Assembly (NCBI GenBank): GCA_030586765.1
Contig: JAUQZZ010000113.1
Coordinates: 1 to 6,403, forward strand
Direction of reading: 5' to 3'
Origin: Candidatus Brocadiales bacterium
GTDB taxonomy: Bacteria > Planctomycetota > Brocadiia > Brocadiales > Bathyanammoxibiaceae
Length of the DNA stretch: 6,403 bases
Shown here: one piece after another, positions 1-6,044 of the stretch
How positions within the stretch are numbered: the stretch's first letter is position 1
Layout: the number at the start of each line of letters is the position of its first letter
Made by a program: the position numbers and the translations under genes
The notes under the pieces: generated by a model
Databases searched by the model: none
Told to the model about the DNA's origin: nothing
The model's input: the letters and a program-made list of their open reading frames with translations, nothing else

Positions 1-42
1 GAGTAAACAGAGCACAACCAGTATTAAAAAGTCCCTTTTCAT
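1..42 (-). CDS. Start of a divergent gene with an N-terminal signal-peptide-like sequence (partial)
   Basis: Only the first 14 codons lie in the window, read leftward from an ATG at 42-40. They give MKRDFLILVVLCLL, a short basic start followed by an unbroken hydrophobic run. This is how a Sec signal peptide or lipoprotein leader begins, so the product is probably exported or membrane-anchored. The start is supported by a good Shine-Dalgarno site on the same strand (GGGGAG at 55-50, 7 nt before the ATG). The gene is transcribed away from plsC, and its promoter should lie in 60-200. I found no convincing -35/-10 pair there. The function cannot be told from so few residues. It could also be a single-pass membrane protein. 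Confidence 0.6.
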   Translation of the reverse strand, partial: MKRDFLILVVLCLL

Positions 43-49
43 GATGACT

Positions 50-60
50 CTCCCCTTTCT
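50..60 (-). promoter_or_regulatory. Ribosome binding site of the leftward partial gene
   Basis: On the minus strand the purine-rich run AGAAAGGGGAG ends 7 nt before the ATG at 42. It is the main reason to believe that the short hydrophobic reading frame cut by the left edge is a real gene start. Confidence 0.6.
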
Positions 61-142
61 TTTAAAGGTGTCAAACAGCTTATCATTTTTTGGGGAAAGT
101 GCAAGGTTGGCATGGTGGATATGTTGCGGGTGTAGCATAGCT

Positions 143-174
143 GGGTAGCACAGGGCTTTAGCCCTGGGCCACCC
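143..174. repeat. REP-like imperfect palindrome (stem-loop)
   Basis: A symmetrical 32-base hairpin lies in the divergent intergenic region. The pairing blocks are GGGT/ACCC (143-146 with 171-174), GC/GC (148-149 with 168-169) and CAGGGC/GCCCTG (151-156 with 161-166). They are separated by single mismatches (147/170 and 150/167) and closed by a TTTA loop. A GC-rich stem with a few conserved mismatches is typical of REP/RAYT-type dispersed palindromes, which sit between genes in many genomes. Only one copy is visible here, so membership of a repeat family is inferred. It is poorly placed to be a terminator, because the flanking genes diverge. Confidence 0.5.
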
Positions 175-203
175 CCCTGCTTTTTAGGAAACAGGGGAAG
201 GAT

Positions 204-232
204 TTGACAGAGAGAGACAGGGGTGGTATATT
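204..232 (+). promoter_or_regulatory. Sigma70-type promoter of plsC with extended -10
   Basis: A perfect -35 box TTGACA (204-209) is followed after 17 bp by TATATT (227-232), which matches the TATAAT consensus at 5 of 6 positions. TG at 224-225 places a TGn extended -10 motif directly before it. Transcription would start near 238-241, only about 13-16 nt before the plsC ATG. Hexamer identity, ideal spacing and location agree, so this is the best promoter in the window. It would drive the plsC and YIP1-family pair. Confidence 0.75.
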
Positions 233-253
233 CGCTCCTAAACTCTTAAAAAG

Positions 254-1066
254 ATGATAAAAGGCATATTAAGAAGTAAACCCGTTAAGATAATATACCT
301 TGCTTATAGTTGGGTAATGGTAATATCCATCTGGTTAATGGGTTATATCCTTACCCTGATTGTCTCCCTGGGAAGCAAGCGCAAGGAACACATCTATAAC
401 ACCTTTTGCAGGTTTACTGCCTGGCTTACTGTGAGGGCGATTGGAGTCCATGTGGAGGTAGAGGGGCTTGAGAATGTGCCAAAGGGGGAGCCAGTAATCT
501 TTATATGCAACCATCAGAGCTTTTTCGACATCAAGCTTGCCTTTGGCTTTATTCCCGAGAATTTTTGCTTCATCTCTAAGGAAGAGATTACCAAGATTCC
601 TGTAGTCAGTGGTTATATGAAAACTGCAGGGCACATCGCCCTGCCCAGGGAGGAGGACAGGAGGGCCTATGCCACCCTGCTTAAGGCGGTGAAGAAATCC
701 AGAGAAGGGAGTTCCCTCCTGGTCTTTCCCGAAGGCACAAGGAGCCCGGACGGCCGGCTTGGACCCTTTAAGCGGGGCGTATCTGTTATCGTTTTAAAGT
801 CAGGCAGGAGGGTAGTACCCATGGCCATAATAGGAAGCCGCAAGTTCCTACCCAAGGAGAGCTGGCTCTGCCAGCCAGAACATCGAGAGATGAAGATCAA
901 GTTTGGCAAGCCTGTCAGCTTCCCCAGCACAGGAAAGGCTCCCAGGGAGGAATCCCTGGAGGTCGTGGAAAGGCTTAGGGAAGAGGTTCTTCGGCTCTTG
1001 GGTGACGAAGGGAGGGGCACAGATGCCAGAACAGCGGCCAGAGAATCTGTTGGAGAGCCTTCTTAG
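254..1066 (+). CDS. plsC: 1-acyl-sn-glycerol-3-phosphate acyltransferase (PlsC family)
   Basis: 270 residues. The family transfers an acyl group from acyl-ACP or acyl-CoA to position 2 of lysophosphatidate, giving phosphatidic acid at the inner face of the cytoplasmic membrane. A hydrophobic segment at about residues 12-39 anchors the N terminus. The acyltransferase motifs follow in order: NHQSFFD at 86-92 (catalytic HX4D, H87 and D92), the block II pattern around K109/P116/G120/G126/R132, FPEGTR at 158-163 and VVPMAI at 187-192. Length fits the family. The ATG at 254 is the first possible start, because an in-frame stop lies at 239-241. It has no clear Shine-Dalgarno site and a very short predicted leader. 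The last 14 or so residues are read from DNA that also encodes the start of the next gene, and they look like a non-conserved tail. Acylation of a substrate other than lysophosphatidate cannot be excluded. Confidence 0.9.
   Translation: MIKGILRSKPVKIIYLAYSWVMVISIWLMGYILTLIVSLGSKRKEHIYNTFCRFTAWLTVRAIGVHVEVEGLENVPKGEPVIFICNHQSFFDIKLAFGFIPENFCFISKEEITKIPVVSGYMKTAGHIALPREEDRRAYATLLKAVKKSREGSSLLVFPEGTRSPDGRLGPFKRGVSVIVLKSGRRVVPMAIIGSRKFLPKESWLCQPEHREMKIKFGKPVSFPSTGKAPREESLEVVERLREEVLRLLGDEGRGTDARTAARESVGEPS
1010..1017 (+). promoter_or_regulatory. Ribosome binding site that sets the YIP1-family start
   Basis: GGGAGGGG ends 5 nt before the ATG at 1023 and lies inside the plsC coding region. It favours this start over the in-frame ATG at 903. 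Starting at 903 would add 40 residues of non-conserved, plsC-overlapping sequence. Confidence 0.65.
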
Positions 1067-1622
1067 GACTGGCAAGGAGATAATATTAAGACCCCAGTGC
1101 TTCTTCCAGAATATGCCCGTGCTGGGCGGCTACACCCAGCCATTACTCTTCGCCACGGCCGTCTTTATCGTCATCCTCTTATATAACATGCTCCTCCTGG
1201 GCACCGGCCTACCCTTCCCCAACGGGAAGGAGGTACGGGGCGAGTCTATGAAGGACATTTTATATAGGGTCCCTGTGCTCTTTGTTCTATGGGTCACCGG
1301 GCTCTTTATAGGAGCCACCATCCTCCACGGCTCCTTCAGGCTCCTGAAGGGTAGTGCTCCCTATCAGGCCACCTTCAAGATATTCGCCTATAGCTCCGTA
1401 GCCAATCTGCTGACCCTTGTGCCCCTTGTGGGACAATACATCTCAACGGTCTATGCCTTCGTCCTCATTATGCTGGGAGGGAAGTTGGTCCACGGCCTTT
1501 CCAGTCCCAAGGCCATAGCTGCCCCGCTACTGCCAGCCTTAGTACTATGGCTTGTGCTTTTAGCCATGGTCTACACGGGCATTATTCCTCTAGAAAAGAT
1601 AAAGAGCTCCCTCAGCTACTAG
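1023..1622 (+). CDS. YIP1-family integral membrane protein
   Basis: 199 residues from the preferred ATG at 1023. About five hydrophobic segments can be seen, near residues 39-60, 80-105, 118-133, 138-158 and 165-187. The N terminus has a 'RPQCFFQNMP' stretch before the first helix. The second half contains the Tyr-x-x-Thr...Ala-Tyr pattern (from about 114) and a 'GKLVHGLS' stretch (153-160), as in bacterial YIP1-domain proteins. In eukaryotes the YIP1 family works with Rab GTPases in membrane traffic. The bacterial members have no settled function. The gene overlaps plsC by 44 bp in the +1 frame, so the two are almost certainly co-transcribed, which suggests a membrane-related role. Its 3' end overlaps the convergent glnE by 11 bp. 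The family call rests on overall pattern; the membrane location is firm. Confidence 0.75.
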   Translation: MPEQRPENLLESLLRTGKEIILRPQCFFQNMPVLGGYTQPLLFATAVFIVILLYNMLLLGTGLPFPNGKEVRGESMKDILYRVPVLFVLWVTGLFIGATILHGSFRLLKGSAPYQATFKIFAYSSVANLLTLVPLVGQYISTVYAFVLIMLGGKLVHGLSSPKAIAAPLLPALVLWLVLLAMVYTGIIPLEKIKSSLSY

Positions 1623-4600
1623 ACCTGCCTTCCTTCAGTAAGACCTCTCGGAATATCTTCCTGGTGAGGGTAGTGTGTGCCTCATTATCCGCCAGGAGCC
1701 TTTCTCCAGGGGAAAGCCCTTTCTCTGGAGAATAACCCAGTCTCTTAGCCAGTTTATCCAGGGCCTCTGGGGTCTCTGGAAGCCTGTCCTGGGTAATATC
1801 ATGAACTATCCTCAGTCTGCTCCCTACCCTTCGGAGGAATTCATAGGCTGCAACCAGAGGCATATAATGCCCCTTCTCTAAGAGGCCGTGGTTGTATAAT
1901 TGATGAAAGGCTTCAATGGTACTGGTAGTCCTTGTGGATGGATATTCACGGCCGTATTTTAACTGTAGAAGCTGTGCGATGAACTCTATATCTATAATGC
2001 CACCCAGCCCCCTCTTAATATCCCTCCCCATGGCGGACTGTTCCAGGCGCTCTCTCATCCCTTCTATCTCCCTGGCCATCTCAGGCCTCCATGCCCCAGT
2101 GTAGAGGCAGGTTGTTATGGACTGCGCCACCTCCCTTCCCAGTTCCTCTTCACCAGCTACCCACCTCGCCTTCAAGAGTGCCTGTTTTTCCCAGAGCCTC
2201 GCCTCCCTGCTGTAATACTTTCTAAAGTTCTCCAAGGAGACTACCAGTATGCCTCCCCTACCTTCTGGTCTCAGCCGCGTGTCCACCTTATACAGGATTC
2301 CCCATTCCGTCGTCTCGCCCAGGACCTTCATCAGCCTCTGAGAAACTTCGACAAGCTGGTTAGCTACTACGGCCTTGGCATCCTTCTCATGTTTGTAGAG
2401 AAAAACTATGTCCAGGTCTGAACGGTAATCCATCTCCCTCCCGCCCAGCTTTCCTAAGGCAAGTATGCCGAAGGAGGGGATGCTGCCCTCCCACTTCGCC
2501 TCTTCCGAACAGATACGGAAGGCATTTACCAGAATAGCTTCAGCCAGACCAGAAAGGTCTTCCATAGTAGTATAGATATCCGCCTTGCCCAGGATATCTC
2601 TGAGGCCTATGCGGAGGAGTTCCTGGCTTTTATACCCATGGAGAGAACGAAACCTATCTGGACTGCCCTTTAGTAAGGTAGCCAGCTCTTGTGTCATCTC
2701 TTCTTTGGTTTTGTGCTCGCCGATGACAAGGGAATCTATCAGTTGGTCTAACATGCCTGGGTTATTAATGAGTATATCTGTCAGGAATTGACTCCAGGCA
2801 CAAAGGTCCACAAAGACCTCCAGGGCCTGGGGATTCTCTGCCAGCATCTGAAAGAAGATGGTCTTTGCGCCCAAGGAGGCAGTGCACCTCTCCAGGTTGT
2901 TTAACGCCATATCAGGGTCAGGTGCCTGGGCTATCCTGGAGAGAAGGGCAGGGGCAATACTGGCAAAGAAGGCCCTGGTTCTGGGGGAATCATGGAGGGG
3001 AGAGGATTCCCTGGTCAGGAGGTCTATATTGCGATGTGCCCTGGAAAGGTCTTTAAAGTTATACCGCTTCAGCATCTCTTCCATCTGTTCGTTAGTATGC
3101 TCTGGGTCCAGGATAAGGTCAACTTCTGGGGCAGAACTCTCTCCTCTCTCCCCGAAGAGACCGTGGAAGAGGTTATCCAGGATGCGCCTGGTTTTCTTGG
3201 TATGTTTGCCCAATTCTCTTTGGAATTTCTCCATAGCCGTAGCACCCTTGGCATCCCTGAAGCCCATCTTTAGGGCGAGTTTCCGCTGTTCCAGTAAGTC
3301 AGGAGAGAACTTGTGTACCTTCAGCTCATGCATGGTCTGCAGTCTGTGCTCCAGGGTGCGGAGGAATATGTAGCTTGCCTCCAGGCTCTTTCTCTCGTGG
3401 GGTTCCAGACACCCAGCCCCCTCCAGGAGTTCCAGGGAGCGCAAGGTGTTATGATGTCGCACCTGTGGATACTGCCCACCGTGCAGGAGCTGTAAGAACT
3501 GGACAGTAAACTCCACATCCCTGATACCTCCGTATCCCGATTTGACCTCTAGATGGGCCTCGCCCCTCTTCTCCACCAACCCTTCCATCTTTCTCTTCAA
3601 TCTTTTTATCTCATTTATCTCAGAGAATCTCAGAAATCTCTGGTATACGAAGGGCGTGATACCTTCTATAAAGGCCCTACCCAGACCTATGTTTCCTGCC
3701 ACAGGTCGGGCCTTTATCAGGGCCTGCCTCTCCCAGGTGCCCCCGGTGGACTGATAATAGTTCTGATAGGCACTAAGAGATTTCACCAGGGGACCAAACC
3801 GGCCCTCTGGTCTGAGGCGTGTATCTACCCTGAAGACGTAACCTTCCCCGGTATTCTCCTTCAGGATATAAACGACCAGTTCCGCCAGTTTGTGATAATA
3901 CTCCGAAGGGTTTATACCTTCCTGGAGGCCCTCTGGCGTATATACAAAGATTATGTCTATATCAGAGCTGTAATTTAACTCCTCACCCCCTAGCTTCCCC
4001 AGAGCAATGATAGCGAAGTCCATCCTTTCCCAGTCCTCCGCCTCAGGTGGACTTGACCCATATTTCTGCCCCATCTCCTGGTGGGCAATCCGAAGGGATG
4101 CCTGGATTTCCACCTCAGCTAGCCCCGAGATGGCCTGGGCAACAGAAGCTAATGGGGCACTACGCACCAGGTCAAGGTAGCCTATGAGGAGCATCTCCTT
4201 TCTCTTAAATCTTCGGAGGAGGTCAAGCCTCCGCTGAAAGGTGTGAAGGGTATCCAGCTCTGGGAATAACTCCCTCCTCAGCTCATCCTTGCTTCTAAAT
4301 CCCTCTTTCCCCCTGAGGCTGGTCAGCCAATAGAAGTACTCAGGATTTCTTATAAGGGTCTCAGAAAAGGCCTGGCTGGAACTGAAGAGCCCTACCAAGA
4401 CCTCCAAAGAGGCTGGATTTCGCACCAGGTAGGAATAAAAATTCATCTTGCCATAGCAGGCCTGGGCAAACCTTTCGAGGTTGTTCAGGCCAGCGTCAGG
4501 GTCTGGAGAATCCTTTAGAATCTCCAGGAGGAGGGGCAATACCCTCAGGAAAAGCTCTCCCTGTGCAGTGCTCCCTGCCAGGGCCCTAAGGTTCTTCTGG

Positions 4601-4719
4601 GCAAGCTTGAGGTTCTGAAAACCGTAATGCCTTAGGAAGGAGGCTGCCCTGGAATCTTCAACCCTTTCTCCTAAGACTATATCTCTTAATTCAAGGGAGG
4701 CAATATTATTTATACTCAT
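1612..4719 (-). CDS. glnE: Bifunctional glutamine synthetase adenylyltransferase / deadenylase
   Basis: 1035 residues, somewhat longer than the roughly 945 of E. coli GlnE. GlnE turns glutamine synthetase down by attaching AMP to a tyrosine and restores it by phosphorolytic removal, under the control of PII protein and glutamine. Both nucleotidyltransferase halves are present. The N-terminal deadenylase half has GKLGGEEL...SSDIDIIF at 241-258 (D253, D255) and DTRLRPEGRFG at 299-309. The C-terminal adenylylating half has GKLGGREM...RSDLDIVF at 756-773 (D768, D770) and DTRLRPEGRGG at 813-823. All metal-binding aspartates are intact, so both activities are expected. The halves are visibly duplicated, with PDPDxxLNNLER at 72-83 and again at 600-611. 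The ATG at 4719 is the first sensible start, with a weak AAGG 11 nt upstream. No glnA or glnB lies in the window. The gene follows trxB by 69 bp and may share its transcript. Confidence 0.96.
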   Translation of the reverse strand: MSINNIASLELRDIVLGERVEDSRAASFLRHYGFQNLKLAQKNLRALAGSTAQGELFLRVLPLLLEILKDSPDPDAGLNNLERFAQACYGKMNFYSYLVRNPASLEVLVGLFSSSQAFSETLIRNPEYFYWLTSLRGKEGFRSKDELRRELFPELDTLHTFQRRLDLLRRFKRKEMLLIGYLDLVRSAPLASVAQAISGLAEVEIQASLRIAHQEMGQKYGSSPPEAEDWERMDFAIIALGKLGGEELNYSSDIDIIFVYTPEGLQEGINPSEYYHKLAELVVYILKENTGEGYVFRVDTRLRPEGRFGPLVKSLSAYQNYYQSTGGTWERQALIKARPVAGNIGLGRAFIEGITPFVYQRFLRFSEINEIKRLKRKMEGLVEKRGEAHLEVKSGYGGIRDVEFTVQFLQLLHGGQYPQVRHHNTLRSLELLEGAGCLEPHERKSLEASYIFLRTLEHRLQTMHELKVHKFSPDLLEQRKLALKMGFRDAKGATAMEKFQRELGKHTKKTRRILDNLFHGLFGERGESSAPEVDLILDPEHTNEQMEEMLKRYNFKDLSRAHRNIDLLTRESSPLHDSPRTRAFFASIAPALLSRIAQAPDPDMALNNLERCTASLGAKTIFFQMLAENPQALEVFVDLCAWSQFLTDILINNPGMLDQLIDSLVIGEHKTKEEMTQELATLLKGSPDRFRSLHGYKSQELLRIGLRDILGKADIYTTMEDLSGLAEAILVNAFRICSEEAKWEGSIPSFGILALGKLGGREMDYRSDLDIVFLYKHEKDAKAVVANQLVEVSQRLMKVLGETTEWGILYKVDTRLRPEGRGGILVVSLENFRKYYSREARLWEKQALLKARWVAGEEELGREVAQSITTCLYTGAWRPEMAREIEGMRERLEQSAMGRDIKRGLGGIIDIEFIAQLLQLKYGREYPSTRTTSTIEAFHQLYNHGLLEKGHYMPLVAAYEFLRRVGSRLRIVHDITQDRLPETPEALDKLAKRLGYSPEKGLSPGERLLADNEAHTTLTRKIFREVLLKEGRSSS

Positions 4720-4788
4720 GGGGAAAAAGACCTTAGTAATAAGAAGTCTATAATTGTAAAAAATAGAGGAGGCGAAATCTTAGAAAGC

Positions 4789-5712
4789 TCATCTGCCTTT
4801 TAATAGGTACTCAAAGACACTCATGGCTGCTTTGGCACCTTCGCCAGCGGCAATAACGATTTGCTTATCTTTCACAATGGTCACGTCTCCAGCGGCAAAG
4901 ACACCCGGCACACCTGTAAAGGTGTTGCAGTCAGCAATTATTTCCCCCTGCTCATTGGTCCTGACCAGGTCCTTTGCAAACCCTGAATTGGGTGACAGCC
5001 CAATCTCTATAAAGATACCCTCCACAGCCAGTTCTTTCCTTTCTTCCGTCTCTCTGGACTTGATAGAAATCTTCTTTACCATATCGTCCCCCTCTATCTC
5101 CTGAACCAGGTACCCCATGTAAGGGGTGATGTTTTTAGCCCCTTTCACGCCCTCTACCAGGGGGGCCTCATCTGCCCTCCATGCCCTGCGGGAGATGAGG
5201 TAGACCTGGCTGGCAATTCTAGAAAGCTCAAAGGCCGCAGATAGGGCAGAGTTGCCTCCACCCACCACGGCTACCGTGGCATCAGCAAAGAGGGGGGCAT
5301 CACAGGTAGCGCAGTAGCTTACACCCTTACCTCTATACATGTCCTCTCCTGGCACCTCTAGTTTTCTAGGACGAGCGCCGCTGGCTATAATAACCGATTT
5401 AGCTATAACCTCCTTTCCCGACTGGGTAAGGGCTACGAGTTCTTTGTCTCTCTTGAGGAGTTTTGTAACCTTCTCCCCAAGGTATTTTTCTATCTCGAAC
5501 TGGTTCATCTGGGCCCTGAATAGGTCCACCAGTTCTGGCCCAGTTATATACGGGAAGCCCGGGTAGTTCTCTATCCCAAAGGTGGTGGCCACCTGCCCAC
5601 CGATATCCTCACTTATCATAACGATATCAATCCTCTTGCGGGCGGCATAAACAGCGGCGGTCATACCAGCAGGACCACCACCGATAATCATAAGCTCATA
5701 TTCGGACCTCAT
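4789..5712 (-). CDS. trxB: Thioredoxin-disulfide reductase family flavoprotein
   Basis: 307 residues, the normal length for low-molecular-weight thioredoxin reductases. The family passes electrons from NAD(P)H through FAD and a CxxC pair to thioredoxin or glutaredoxin-like partners in the cytoplasm. Visible features are the FAD dinucleotide motif GGGPAG at 11-16, ASGARP at 110-115, the redox pair CATCD at 134-138, the NAD(P)H motif GGGNSA at 151-156 and the FAD-binding GDVT at 275-278. The usual HRRxxxR NADPH-phosphate motif reads SRRAWRA (174-180): the arginines remain and the histidine is serine. From memory, the C-terminal stretch KQIVIAAGEGAKAA (283-296) is closer to AhpF than to classical TrxB. 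The start codon overlaps the stop of the upstream glutaredoxin gene (ATGA), indicating translational coupling. An AhpF-like or glutaredoxin-specific reductase is the main alternative to a general TrxB. Confidence 0.9.
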   Translation of the reverse strand: MRSEYELMIIGGGPAGMTAAVYAARKRIDIVMISEDIGGQVATTFGIENYPGFPYITGPELVDLFRAQMNQFEIEKYLGEKVTKLLKRDKELVALTQSGKEVIAKSVIIASGARPRKLEVPGEDMYRGKGVSYCATCDAPLFADATVAVVGGGNSALSAAFELSRIASQVYLISRRAWRADEAPLVEGVKGAKNITPYMGYLVQEIEGDDMVKKISIKSRETEERKELAVEGIFIEIGLSPNSGFAKDLVRTNEQGEIIADCNTFTGVPGVFAAGDVTIVKDKQIVIAAGEGAKAAMSVFEYLLKGR

Positions 5713-5948
5713 TTATTCTCTTCTAGGAGCTTCTCCAGCTTGGCCTGATCAAAGCCTATCATCACCTCATCCCCAGCCGCTATTACAGGAACGCTCCTAC
5801 CCCCACTAATCTTAATCATCTCCCTTAATGCCTCCCTGTCCTGGGCCACGTTATATTCTGTGTATTTAATACCCTTCTTAGTAAAGTAGTCCTTGGCCTT
5901 CATGCAGTATGGGCAGGTAGGCGTGGTGTATATCTTGATATCTACCAT
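5709..5948 (-). CDS. Glutaredoxin-like thiol-disulfide oxidoreductase (CPYC)
   Basis: 79 residues, a single small thioredoxin-fold domain. The active site is TCPYC (C12 and C15) at the end of the first strand. SVPVI at 52-56 supplies the cis-proline (P54) that lies against it, and GFD at 65-67 starts the last helix. Size and motif suit the NrdH / YruB-type glutaredoxin-like proteins, many of which take electrons from a thioredoxin reductase rather than from glutathione. The ATG at 5948 is supported by TAGGAGA with the AGGAG core 6 nt upstream. The gene is first in a tight pair: its TGA overlaps the trxB ATG by four bases. This makes the flavoprotein its likely reductant. The target (ribonucleotide reductase, peroxidase or another) is not shown by the window. 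Confidence 0.9.
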   Translation of the reverse strand: MVDIKIYTTPTCPYCMKAKDYFTKKGIKYTEYNVAQDREALREMIKISGGRSVPVIAAGDEVMIGFDQAKLEKLLEENK

Positions 5949-5954
5949 GGCTGT

Positions 5955-5959
5955 CTCCT
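5955..5959 (-). promoter_or_regulatory. Ribosome binding site of the glutaredoxin-like gene
   Basis: AGGAG on the minus strand lies 6 nt before the ATG at 5948. It confirms the short 79-residue product and shows efficient translation entry into the coupled grx-trxB pair. Confidence 0.7.
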
Positions 5960-5979
5960 AATCCTGTGTCCTGGAATTA

Positions 5980-5995
5980 ATCCCCTAAAAGGGAT
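5980..5995. promoter_or_regulatory. Operator-like inverted repeat at the predicted grx transcription start
   Basis: ATCCC (5980-5984) and GGGAT (5991-5995) are inverted around CTAAAA. The arms extend imperfectly to TAATCCC against GGGAT(AT)TA. The element begins at the edge of the proposed -10 box and covers the expected transcription start, where a repressor would sit. It is short and AT/GC-mixed, so chance is a serious alternative. As RNA it would be only a weak five-pair hairpin. Confidence 0.3.
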
Positions 5996-6022
5996 ATTAT
6001 TACATTTAGGAGAAAACTTCAA
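5994..6022 (-). promoter_or_regulatory. Possible promoter of grx-trxB(-glnE)
   Basis: Read on the minus strand, TTGAAG (6022-6017, 4 of 6 consensus matches) is followed after exactly 17 bp by TAATAT (5999-5994, 4 of 6). The start would fall near 5987, leaving a leader of about 40 nt that includes the AGGAG site. The position in the only gap between sir2 and grx makes it reasonable, but the hexamers are ordinary for AT-rich DNA. Confidence 0.4.
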
Positions 6023-6044
6023 GCCACATTGCCCTTTGCAGGTT

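Noticed and set aside
41..148. A 35-residue plus-strand reading frame starting MMTLPF
   Set aside because: It has no ribosome binding site, its start overlaps the start of the leftward gene, and the residues show no domain or leader pattern.
143..185. The hairpin at 143-174 followed by a short T run (181-185) as a plus-strand terminator
   Set aside because: No plus-strand gene lies upstream of it in the window, the T run begins 7 nt after the stem, and it sits in a divergent promoter region.
903..1022. An upstream ATG at 903 as the start of the YIP1-family gene
   Set aside because: It would add 40 residues read from inside plsC with no family resemblance, whereas the ATG at 1023 has GGGAGGGG at good spacing.
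2858..3978. Plus-strand open frames of 171 and 141 codons inside glnE
   Set aside because: They are antisense to conserved GlnE sequence, contain no recognisable motif and lack good ribosome binding sites.
4720..4788. A separate glnE promoter or a trxB terminator in the 69-bp gap
   Set aside because: TTTACA occurs, but the possible -10 at correct spacing (TACTAA) matches poorly, and there is no stable hairpin with a T-tract.
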